This document shows positions 50,365-58,094 of a DNA stretch of 64,000 bases, piece by piece. The stretch comes from Candidatus Woesearchaeota archaeon (GTDB lineage Archaea > Nanobdellota > Nanobdellia > Woesearchaeales > WJKL01): contig JAHWIR010000006.1 in assembly GCA_019322435.1 (NCBI GenBank), positions 21,760-85,759 of the forward strand, given 5' to 3'. The stretch's first letter is position 1. Each line of letters begins with the position of its first letter. Both the position numbers and the translations under genes were made by a program. The notes under the pieces are model-generated. The model had not been told where the DNA came from. It made no database searches and saw nothing but the letters and a program-made list of their open reading frames with translations.

Positions 50365-50426
50365 CACAGGACAACCACCCCTTACAGCTCCCAGCCCCTA
50401 ATATCTGCTGTTTAGGGCACTGGACA
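50348..50426. repeat. 79-bp element with inverted termini
   Basis: Left end TGTCCAGTG (50348-50356), right end CACTGGACA (50418-50426) as a 9-bp inverted repeat, with a second inverted CCCTAA...TTTAGGG near the right end. GC-rich centre compared with the surrounding DNA. It could be a degenerate small mobile element (MITE-like); no target duplication is evident. Confidence 0.45.
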
Positions 50427-50443
50427 CATCTATAATAAGAAAC

Positions 50444-51004
50444 TTATTTTGGCTTGACTACTTTCTTCAGCCTTTCAATAAGCATATCCAATGCTTCTTT
50501 TACTTCTTTCTCGCTTTTTGTTCCAGTGCAAACTATCTTTCCATTGCTGAAAAGCAAGAAAGTTGCCTTTGCCTCATCAAGCTTGTATACTAGCCCAGGA
50601 AATTGCTCAGGTTCATACTCAGTATTCGGCAATTTCATTGCCAAAGTATTCAGATTCAGATCCATTCCAACCTTTCCGCTAGCTACAATGTTTTGGATAT
50701 TTATAACAGGCTTGATTGTGATATTAATTCCAATCTTTTTCAGGCTCTGGATGATCTTCTTGATGCTTTCCTCAACCTTGTCCATGCTTCTTGCTCCTGT
50801 ACATACAACCTTTCCAGAGCTAAAAATCAAAGCACTTGTCTTAGGCTCTTTGATCCTGATAACCAACCCAGGAAACTGTTCTGGATTATATTCTGTATTG
50901 CTCAAAGTTGCAGCCATCTTCTCTAATGGAATATCATGCTCCAAAGAAGTGCTCACAACAATATTAACAACTCTTATCTCTTTTTTTGTAGATTTTCTTG
51001 CCAT
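50444..51004 (-). CDS. tbp: TATA-box-binding protein
   Basis: 186 aa from ATG 51004, chosen since GGAGG (51013-51017 on the minus strand) lies 8 bases before it. The saddle is made of two direct repeats: EYNPEQFPGLVIRIKEPKTS with LIFSSGKVVCTGARSMDKVE, and EYEPEQFPGLVYKLDEAKAT with LLFSNGKIVCTGTKSEKEVK. It recruits TFB and RNA polymerase to the TATA boxes seen throughout this window. Its leader is filled by two hairpins, an unusual arrangement for a basal factor. Confidence 0.96.
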   Translation of the reverse strand: MARKSTKKEIRVVNIVVSTSLEHDIPLEKMAATLSNTEYNPEQFPGLVIRIKEPKTSALIFSSGKVVCTGARSMDKVEESIKKIIQSLKKIGINITIKPVINIQNIVASGKVGMDLNLNTLAMKLPNTEYEPEQFPGLVYKLDEAKATFLLFSNGKIVCTGTKSEKEVKEALDMLIERLKKVVKPK

Positions 51005-51021
51005 TTTTATAGCCTCCATTT

Positions 51022-51060
51022 GTTTCAGCTTTTGCTGAAACCTTGTTGGCTTTAGCCAAC
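51022..51060 (-). promoter_or_regulatory. Tandem hairpins in the tbp leader
   Basis: On the minus strand: GTTGGC-TAAA-GCCAAC (51045-51060) then GTTTCAGC-AAAA-GCTGAAAC (51022-51041), both perfect stems. With a TATA-like element at 51091-51102, transcription should start near 51070, so the roughly 65-nt leader is almost entirely these hairpins up to the GGAGG site. Suggests post-transcriptional control. Confidence 0.65.
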
Positions 51061-51090
51061 TTTGTCTCAATTTGATTTAATAATATGCAG

Positions 51091-51102
51091 TTATATATAA
51101 AG
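51091..51102 (-). promoter_or_regulatory. TATA box for tbp
   Basis: CTTTATATATAA on the minus strand; start predicted near 51070. TBP may thus bind its own promoter. Confidence 0.65.
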
Positions 51103-51153
51103 ATATGTGTTTATAAATGATTTAAAAATAACATATGTTTTAAACAAAATATA

Positions 51154-51175
51154 ACCCCTTCATTTCCTATGGAGA
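51154..51175 (-). promoter_or_regulatory. Origin recognition box-like element C
   Basis: On the minus strand: TCTCCATAGGAAAT, 3 nt, GGGGT; the best match in the window to the ORB plan. Located between tbp and the TtuA-type gene, 12 kb from the cdc6 pair. Confidence 0.7.
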
Positions 51176-51202
51176 TATACTGTTTTATATATAATTATTA
51201 TC

Positions 51203-51224
51203 ATTCCAAAGGAAAAATAAGAAC
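51203..51224 (+). promoter_or_regulatory. Origin recognition box-like element D (degenerate)
   Basis: Plus strand: ATTCCAAAGGAAAA, 3 nt, AGAAC. The dyad is kept but the G-string is lost. It faces element C across 27 bp. Confidence 0.5.
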
Positions 51225-51273
51225 AAATATTAATACAAAAATAAGTAAAATAATAAGTATATTCCCAAAAACC

Positions 51274-51280
51274 TTTATAT
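51274..51280 (+). promoter_or_regulatory. TATA box for the TtuA-type gene
   Basis: AAACC followed by TTTATAT, 22 bases before the ATG at 51303; leaderless start expected. Confidence 0.6.
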
Positions 51281-51302
51281 CAACATAGAAAATCCTAGTT
51301 TT

Positions 51303-52160
51303 ATGCCAAAATCTCAAGATATAATCAGTACAGTAGAAAAAACAACAGCTTCTACTATCCAAAAATTCAAACTATTCACTAAAAAACACAAAATCTTAGT
51401 AGCTTGCTCAGGAGGCAAAGACTCAACAACAATCCTATACATACTAAACAAGCTTGGATATTCCCCAGAAGCAATAACAGTTGATGCAGTCATTGGAAAT
51501 TACACAAAAACCAACCTTAAAAACCTGAAAAATTTCTGCAAACAACACAAAATCAAGCTCCATATAGTCTCTTTCCGCAATGAATTTGGATATTCTCTTT
51601 GCTACCTTAAATCACTGCTAAAGCAGCGCAAGGTTATCCTGACTTCATGCACAATCTGCGGAGTCTTAAGAAGATATTTGTTAAATAAATATGCAAGAAA
51701 ACTCAAAGCAGATAAAATAATAACAGGCCACAACCTGAATGATGAAGCACAAGGCATAATAATGAACTTATTAAAAAACAATCTTAATCTTCTTGCAAGG
51801 CAAGGCCCCATAACAGGCACTTCAAAAAACAAAAAATTTGTCCAGCGCGTAAAACCCTTATACTTTATAACAGAAAAACAAATAACATCTTATTCCAAAA
51901 AAATGAATTTCCCAGTCAACTATACTCCATGCCCTTGCCGTGTCGGAGTCTACCGCTGCCTAATAAATGAACAACTAACAAAACACGAACTTAAATATCC
52001 TGATACACATAAAAAAATAATCAATTGGTTCTTGTCAGTCTCTCCAGAATTAAAACAAAAATTCAAAACAGATAAAAAACAACTGTACTGCAAGAACTGC
52101 AATGAGCCATCCAAAGGAAAACACTGCATGGCCTGCCAAATACTCTCTAAAATCTCTTAA
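51303..52160 (+). CDS. tRNA-thiolation PP-loop protein (TtuA/Ncs6 type)
   Basis: 285 aa TtuA/TtcA-family protein that activates a tRNA uridine and adds sulfur. PP-loop ACSGGKDSTTILYIL near residue 36; Fe-S/thiolation cysteines in SCTICGVLRRYL and PCPCRVGVYRC; the helix ITGHNLNDEAQGIIMNLLK; and a C-terminal zinc motif YCKNCNEPSKGKHCMAC. Other family members also have an N-terminal CxxC zinc finger before the PP-loop; it is absent here, and no upstream coding extension exists. Short AT-rich leader, single-gene unit. Confidence 0.85.
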   Translation: MPKSQDIISTVEKTTASTIQKFKLFTKKHKILVACSGGKDSTTILYILNKLGYSPEAITVDAVIGNYTKTNLKNLKNFCKQHKIKLHIVSFRNEFGYSLCYLKSLLKQRKVILTSCTICGVLRRYLLNKYARKLKADKIITGHNLNDEAQGIIMNLLKNNLNLLARQGPITGTSKNKKFVQRVKPLYFITEKQITSYSKKMNFPVNYTPCPCRVGVYRCLINEQLTKHELKYPDTHKKIINWFLSVSPELKQKFKTDKKQLYCKNCNEPSKGKHCMACQILSKIS

Positions 52161-52179
52161 AAAACAAATTTAAGTAAAA

Positions 52180-52187
52180 TTTATATA
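52180..52187 (+). promoter_or_regulatory. TATA box for the 1319-aa surface protein gene
   Basis: TTTATATA; the leader of about 25 nt carries the GGGTG site (52224-52228). Confidence 0.55.
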
Positions 52188-52232
52188 GCTTCTATTTCTT
52201 TAACAAATCATTATAGTAAAAAAGGGTGTAGA

Positions 52233-55200
52233 GTGAAACATACGAAACTAATTTTGTTTTCAATAGTTTTCTTAGTTTTATCTAGCATTGCTTATTCAGA
52301 AGAAGGCAATTATTCAATATATGGAATAAGCAAGAATAATACAGCCAGCCAATGGGTCAAATGCACAATTTCTGAAGAGGGATGGAAGACATGTACTTAT
52401 GATATTGAAGATTTTAAATCAGTGAAACCCAATAAATTTCGCTTCCTGAATCAATCTTATTGCAAAAATTGGAGATTTCAAGAAGCGCGTGGAATACAAG
52501 GAGTAAGTATAGAATATATCTTACCTAATGGTTCTATATATACTTCTTGTAACACTGACAATCTTTACGAAGTCTGCAATATAAAAAAAGAGATTGTAGG
52601 AATAAAGATGGGCATCCTTGCAGTTAGAATAGAAAGGGATCCTCTTACTAAGCAACCAACATTTGAACATTATGCCAAAGGAGAAATTCGATGCACACAA
52701 ATAAAAAAAGCCCCGTCTCTTACAGGTCCTCCTGAAGGCCCAGCAGTTGTTGACTACAATAATCTAGACATTACACTTACTTCCAGCAGCCAAATACCTA
52801 TTGATAAAGATCTTGTTCATTTCATAGCAAAATCCACAAATCCTAAAGTCAAATTCTATTTTCATTATGCAAACTCAGACCATGACACTGTTGATAGCGA
52901 CACCGCTGCTTCTGGCTTTGATATTAAAGCCTGTTTAGATGATAATCAAAACAACAAATGTGATGTAGATGAAAACGCAGACCTAAATGAAGCCAATTGT
53001 ATAGCAGCTGGAATTGATGGACAGTGGCTAAACTATGATGCAAATCCTGCTACATTTATAGACAATTGCTGTGGAGATGATCCTCCACGACCCCCATTTA
53101 AAGAAGATAATGATGGTATATCATATGATGAAGGAAGATTAATAAATAATGATTTTCTGTGCGCACACTTTCCAAAAACAAACCGTTATGAATGGTTGCT
53201 TCGAAACCAAACAGCAGGCATTTATCGTATTCCAGGAGACATCTATAATATCAGTTATGGAAAATTTGATGTCATGTCTGACGGAGATAATTGGATAGCT
53301 TGCGATTCAAAAGCAGACGGCACTGGAGGAAGGGATGTTTTTTCTGCTGGTGGAGGTGTTTTTACAGGACCTACTGCTTCTGACAAAGAAATAATAGCTT
53401 ATGGAAGCGGAAGACCTGGAGAACTGTCTCATGAATATATATGTTATACAGACCCAGACACAGATATTGAGCATTTTGCAGAATGCGCAGGAGATTCAAA
53501 GGAATATAATGATAATCCAAACACAGAAACAAAGTATGCAGGCCAATCAATTGAAACAGCTCCTACAGAAAGAACAAGAGTGCAATGGGAGTTAGAAGCA
53601 GAATGGGCACCCAAACACACAACTCCAATCAGAAGAGATGACTGGACAATAAATTTATCAGATTATAGAGGAGACTTTGGTGGAGTAACAGGCTGCAGCA
53701 TTTTTGATGGAACCATTGTATATGTTGAAGGCATAAATAAAACTACAAAAAATTGTGCAAAAGTTGATGAGGATGAAGAATTTGTTTACTGTGAATGTCA
53801 AATAGAAGAATTTACATATGAACAAGAATCACAAACCCTAACACGCACAATAAATCTCCTTAACATACCATATCAAATCAGTTCTACTGAATCTGCACTG
53901 CCAATAGAAAAAGAAGAATTCAATGTTAACTACACTATTGTATCTGACAACAGCGCATTAGTTGATTTCTCTTTTTCACCCACTGAATCGATAACAACAA
54001 AACAAGCAGAATACTATATTGAACAGAAATGGAGGTGGTGGAGAGGTTATGAAGAGGTGATACATAGAGAAGATCTGCCAATCTATGCAATACCTGTTTC
54101 TGAAACAATAACAGGCAAAATCTCTTATTTCTGCACAAACAAGGGAAAATGGGTAACAGACCTGGACAACACAGATAAAGACACTTGCGAAAGTTTTCTT
54201 TTGGAATGGACCGGCTCAAAATGCTGCGGAGATGAAACAGGAGACACTTATAATGATATTTGGTGGCAAGATTTCAGCAATCAAATCGGCGGTTGTTTTG
54301 ATGAAAAGAAAGTATTCCATAATCATGTGTTAAAATATACAAACATAGTAGAAGATTCCAACTTTAGTGATATCCTAAATAAATGGACAAGAATAGGTGA
54401 TGCTTCTTCAGACCCAGAATTTGGATTAGTTCTAGAATATAGTGGAGATGGTGTTTCGCAAGACATCACAGAAAGACTAATGCCAGGAGAATATCTGCTC
54501 ACAACCGCTTTCCAAGCAGAACTGCAAGACAGCAATGTTAGTGTTTCAGTTGAAGTAGATGGTCAAATACACACATTATCTGTAGAGAAAAAATATATAA
54601 CCCCAAAAATCGAAAAACTAATATTCACAGTTCCGCAAGGCTTTTCAAATGTAATAGTAAGAGCAGACTCTCATATTGACAATCAATTATCCTATGTAAA
54701 TTATATTACTGTTCATCAGCTCACAACAAAAATCATGAACCATAATGGAAGTTTCTATGGATGCTTGATGCAGGATGATGAAATAACCTACTATAAAGAT
54801 AATAATGGAAACAACCTAATCTCTGCAGATAAAAATCTTAACATATGCAACGCTGTAGGAACCCATTTCTGCTCGCCAGACGGAAACTTCCAGTCAAACA
54901 CATTTGGAGGAATATTTATTGACCCAAGAAACCACTCAACGTATCTTCCGCAAGACTATATTGATTACATCACTGAAACAACACCAGAGATTACCCAAGG
55001 TTCATGCTGTCCAGAAACAATGTGCTGGAATGGCTCCATTTGCGTTCCAACAGAAACACAAGCAATACTGCAAAACCCTATAGAATTTGAAGACACAGTC
55101 TATTCCTGTATGGAGGGAAACTGGGCAAAATCAATGAACAAATCAACATGGGACAAAGAAGATTATGGAAACTGCCCGTCAGATACCCAATGCTTAGTTG

Positions 55201-56192
55201 ACCCAATAGGAAATTCTGCAAATAACGATCTTCCAGAAGAATACAAAGGAGATTTAGCACACTCAACCAACCCGCAGTGCATTGAATCAGGACAATATAT
55301 TGAAGACCACTACTGCGACAATGGAAACTGGTCATCAAGAACAAAACTACTGGCAAAATACCTCTTGACAATCCCAGATGATGGCCTTGAAACAGACTAT
55401 GCTATCTACTGTGGAGACCACACCTCAACCTTAAACAAATATGATTATTCATCAGAGCAAGGAAGAGCAATAGAAGAATATATTCTTGGAGAAAAGATTC
55501 CCCTATATTTAACATATTTTACATACATATGTCCTTACTTAGGATATGATGGCTCTACTTGCACAAACAATTTCTGCATACTAAGATATGGAGACCAGAT
55601 AGTTGCAGCAACAAGCCTTAATCAGCCATTAGATGTAGATGAACTTTCCTTCTTAGAAGCACTAGGCAAAGATTCTGATTACTGCGACAATCCAACAACA
55701 ACAGAAGATTCAGACTTCAAAAATTGTGAAGAAGAAGGAATAGTCTGGTATAATGAATCACTTAACTTGATAATTTTCAGCAAGCAGGAAATTGACTTAA
55801 CCCGTAAAGGGCTCTTTGAACGCCTATTAGATTTATTTATCCACCCAATTCAATCATTCATAGCATTAATAAATCTAGAATCAGAAAGCACAGTTCCACT
55901 GGCATATGAAGCCCAGGATTATAATAATTTCTATGCAGCTGTTGAAGCAGGAAAAACAATCAATGCAATATTTGAAAAAAGAATAACACCAAAATTCTTA
56001 GTTGCAGATTACAAAGGCTTTAGTCAAGATATATGCATAGCAATTGAAACATATGATGATTCTAAATGGCCAGACACAGACGTAATATCTTGCAATGAAA
56101 CAGAAGACAGCACTTATCAGGTGTACAGCAAAGAAGAAATATCATTAGATTTGTTATGGAAAGACCTGACAGCAAAATTAAGAATAACATAA
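52233..56192 (+). CDS. Large cysteine-rich exported protein
   Basis: I do not recognise the family. 1319 aa with a signal peptide (KLILFSIVFLVLSSIAYS, cleavage likely near residue 23) and no clear C-terminal membrane span, so probably secreted or shell-associated. It contains many Cys and repeated Cys-Cys-Gly-Asp clusters (NCCGDDPPRP near residue 278, KCCGDETGD near 663), and SCCPETMCWNGSICV near 925, plus acidic Asp/Asn loops (DNNGNNLISADKNLN) like calcium sites. The middle holds beta-rich Asn/Thr sequence. Start is GTG, four bases after GGGTG. The next gene begins one base after its stop, so they are one operon. Confidence 0.75.
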   Translation: MKHTKLILFSIVFLVLSSIAYSEEGNYSIYGISKNNTASQWVKCTISEEGWKTCTYDIEDFKSVKPNKFRFLNQSYCKNWRFQEARGIQGVSIEYILPNGSIYTSCNTDNLYEVCNIKKEIVGIKMGILAVRIERDPLTKQPTFEHYAKGEIRCTQIKKAPSLTGPPEGPAVVDYNNLDITLTSSSQIPIDKDLVHFIAKSTNPKVKFYFHYANSDHDTVDSDTAASGFDIKACLDDNQNNKCDVDENADLNEANCIAAGIDGQWLNYDANPATFIDNCCGDDPPRPPFKEDNDGISYDEGRLINNDFLCAHFPKTNRYEWLLRNQTAGIYRIPGDIYNISYGKFDVMSDGDNWIACDSKADGTGGRDVFSAGGGVFTGPTASDKEIIAYGSGRPGELSHEYICYTDPDTDIEHFAECAGDSKEYNDNPNTETKYAGQSIETAPTERTRVQWELEAEWAPKHTTPIRRDDWTINLSDYRGDFGGVTGCSIFDGTIVYVEGINKTTKNCAKVDEDEEFVYCECQIEEFTYEQESQTLTRTINLLNIPYQISSTESALPIEKEEFNVNYTIVSDNSALVDFSFSPTESITTKQAEYYIEQKWRWWRGYEEVIHREDLPIYAIPVSETITGKISYFCTNKGKWVTDLDNTDKDTCESFLLEWTGSKCCGDETGDTYNDIWWQDFSNQIGGCFDEKKVFHNHVLKYTNIVEDSNFSDILNKWTRIGDASSDPEFGLVLEYSGDGVSQDITERLMPGEYLLTTAFQAELQDSNVSVSVEVDGQIHTLSVEKKYITPKIEKLIFTVPQGFSNVIVRADSHIDNQLSYVNYITVHQLTTKIMNHNGSFYGCLMQDDEITYYKDNNGNNLISADKNLNICNAVGTHFCSPDGNFQSNTFGGIFIDPRNHSTYLPQDYIDYITETTPEITQGSCCPETMCWNGSICVPTETQAILQNPIEFEDTVYSCMEGNWAKSMNKSTWDKEDYGNCPSDTQCLVDPIGNSANNDLPEEYKGDLAHSTNPQCIESGQYIEDHYCDNGNWSSRTKLLAKYLLTIPDDGLETDYAIYCGDHTSTLNKYDYSSEQGRAIEEYILGEKIPLYLTYFTYICPYLGYDGSTCTNNFCILRYGDQIVAATSLNQPLDVDELSFLEALGKDSDYCDNPTTTEDSDFKNCEEEGIVWYNESLNLIIFSKQEIDLTRKGLFERLLDLFIHPIQSFIALINLESESTVPLAYEAQDYNNFYAAVEAGKTINAIFEKRITPKFLVADYKGFSQDICIAIETYDDSKWPDTDVISCNETEDSTYQVYSKEEISLDLLWKDLTAKLRIT

Positions 56193-56193
56193 A

Positions 56194-57852
56194 ATGAAGT
56201 TTAGAAAAAGAGGTGGTAAAAAGTCCCAGATAACTATGTTTATCTTGATAGGAATCTTCATAATGGTCGTTTTTTTTCTTATGTATTATTTAATAAATAT
56301 AACAACCCAGGCAAAAACACAGACAGCAGTAGAAAAAGCACTTCAAACAGCCCTAAACACCCAGCCAATTTCTGGCTATATAACAGCTTGTGTAGAAAAT
56401 GCACTAGAAGATGGACTGGCTCTCTTAGGAAAACAAGGCGGATATATCTATCAAGACCAAGGTTCTATTATTCCAAAAAACCTGATTCAAAAAACACAAG
56501 ACAACATTGCATACTTGATCAAGCCAACCCCAGTTCCAGCTCCGCAATACCCTTGCACAGAAGATTGCGAATTCACAAATAACATCCAGAAATTCCCAGA
56601 CCTATTCTCTCAAAGATATGGAAGAAACACTCTCCCTTACCTGCTTAAAAAAGATGGAGACCTTTCAATACAAGAACAGCTTGAAGCATACATCTCAAAT
56701 TATGTAAAAGACTGCGCAAACATTTCTGCATTAAAGACAATACCAGACTTAGCAGGCTACAATATAACAACAGGCACTCCTTCTTCTGAAATAACTTTTG
56801 GGATAAATGATGTGTCTGTCATCACAAATTTCCCAACAACAATCCAGATCCAGGATAATGATTTAACCAAGATAAACCAGTATGGAGCAAAAATCAAGAT
56901 AAGATTCAAGAAAATCTACAATGCCCTAAATCAAATAATTGAACTGGATAATAGTTATCTCGATTTTGACCTAACATATAATCCGCAGTCAGGATTCTTT
57001 ACAGACCAGAAAGGCAACACAATAACTTTAGAATTTAGGGAATTGATTGGAGCAAATATCACAAAAACAAGGCTCCAGGAAAACATCCATAATTTCATTA
57101 TTACAATCAAAGACCCTTTTTATCAAATAAGAAATCAGCCATATATATTCCAGTTTGCAGTCCAAAACAGGCCTCCTGCACTTGACTATATTCCAAGCAT
57201 TCTTGTAACAGACACAGGCCAGCAATTCTCACTCAGTCCTTCAGCAAAAGATCCTGATGAAGACCCAGTAGCATTCTTCTATGATGGCTGGAGAAAATCA
57301 TATCTCCCTGCTTTTACTATAGACTCTACTGACTTAGGCTATAAGATATTCAAAGTGACAGCTTCAGATGCCCAATCCCAAGATTATCAAGAAGTAAGAG
57401 TTCTGGTCTGCAAAGCCTCTGGTGTAATAGATGCAAACATCTGCATAACAGATTGCGGAGCAGAACTAAGATGCAACAACAAAGAAAGAGGCTCCCTATT
57501 TAATACATGCAGTCATGCTAAAGATCATCTTCAAGATATGTGCAATGAAAACTGCCAACAAGCAGATTATCCATTATGCACAGAAAAATGTTCGCAAGAT
57601 CAGGAATGCTTCAACAAAGCTCCAAACACACTTATCCCTAATAAAGCGTGGTGTGACAACAGCTGCAGTTATTGCACAACAGAAATAGTAGATGTAAATG
57701 ACAATGACATCATTGACCAAGAAGACCTCTGCGATTGCAATACCCGTTATGGCAGATTTGGCCTTCTTAACTTTGATTGTTCCCCTGATTTCACAGGAGA
57801 ATTCAAAGGCAAATGCGCTGGCCCTGAAGAAGGACCATACACTTGCTCTTAA
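56194..57852 (+). CDS. Pilin-like-anchored cysteine-rich surface protein
   Basis: 552 aa. The N-terminus RGGKKSQITMFILIG followed by IFIMVVFFLMYYL resembles a short pilin-type signal (a basic KSQ motif then a long hydrophobic helix to residue 34). After a Gln/Thr linker comes about 330 residues of mixed structure with a PPALDYIPSILVTDTGQQFS to DPDEDPVAFFYDG cadherin-like beta segment, and a C-terminal cysteine-rich part from about residue 405 (CNNKERGSLFNTC, CNENCQQADYPLCTEKC, CDNSCSYCTTE, GKCAGPEEGPYTC). The family is not recognised. It is separated by one base from the 1319-aa gene. Confidence 0.72.
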   Translation: MKFRKRGGKKSQITMFILIGIFIMVVFFLMYYLINITTQAKTQTAVEKALQTALNTQPISGYITACVENALEDGLALLGKQGGYIYQDQGSIIPKNLIQKTQDNIAYLIKPTPVPAPQYPCTEDCEFTNNIQKFPDLFSQRYGRNTLPYLLKKDGDLSIQEQLEAYISNYVKDCANISALKTIPDLAGYNITTGTPSSEITFGINDVSVITNFPTTIQIQDNDLTKINQYGAKIKIRFKKIYNALNQIIELDNSYLDFDLTYNPQSGFFTDQKGNTITLEFRELIGANITKTRLQENIHNFIITIKDPFYQIRNQPYIFQFAVQNRPPALDYIPSILVTDTGQQFSLSPSAKDPDEDPVAFFYDGWRKSYLPAFTIDSTDLGYKIFKVTASDAQSQDYQEVRVLVCKASGVIDANICITDCGAELRCNNKERGSLFNTCSHAKDHLQDMCNENCQQADYPLCTEKCSQDQECFNKAPNTLIPNKAWCDNSCSYCTTEIVDVNDNDIIDQEDLCDCNTRYGRFGLLNFDCSPDFTGEFKGKCAGPEEGPYTCS

Positions 57853-57872
57853 ATTTATTTCTAACCAAAAAC

Positions 57873-57940
57873 TTTATATATAAGAAATTAGTAAGTATAC
57901 CTAAGAATACTTAAGAATAACTTAGTATATTTAGGTATAC
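57873..57940 (+). promoter_or_regulatory. Promoter and palindromic operator for the RHH-type gene
   Basis: TATA box TTTATATA (57873-57880), then a perfect 10-bp inverted repeat: GTATACCTAA (57895-57904) and TTAGGTATAC (57931-57940). Between them ATACTTAAG and CTTAGTAT form a second, imperfect inverted pair. The start site should fall inside the operator and the ATG at 57942 directly follows it, so a bound dimeric repressor would block transcription. Confidence 0.7.
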
Positions 57941-57941
57941 C

Positions 57942-58094
57942 ATGCAGAAACTTCAAAAAAAGAGGGAAATTACCACCATCAAGATTTCTAAAGATACTGT
58001 TGATGCTCTGAATCAGCTAAAAATCCACCCCAGGCAGAGCTATGAAGAGGTAATTCTTGAATTATTAAAGAAAAAGGGTGATAAAAAGAAATGA
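57942..58094 (+). CDS. Short ribbon-helix-helix-like DNA-binding protein
   Basis: 50 aa. REITTIKISKDTVDALNQLK is a typical ribbon-helix-helix (or DUF7557-like) antitoxin/repressor start, with a beta strand then two helices (SYEEVILELLKKKGDKK). It starts right after an operator-like inverted repeat, so it probably represses its own promoter. Its stop overlaps the start of the giant surface-protein gene (ATGA), meaning the repressor and the giant protein are one coupled operon. No toxin gene is near. Confidence 0.7.
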   Translation: MQKLQKKREITTIKISKDTVDALNQLKIHPRQSYEEVILELLKKKGDKKK

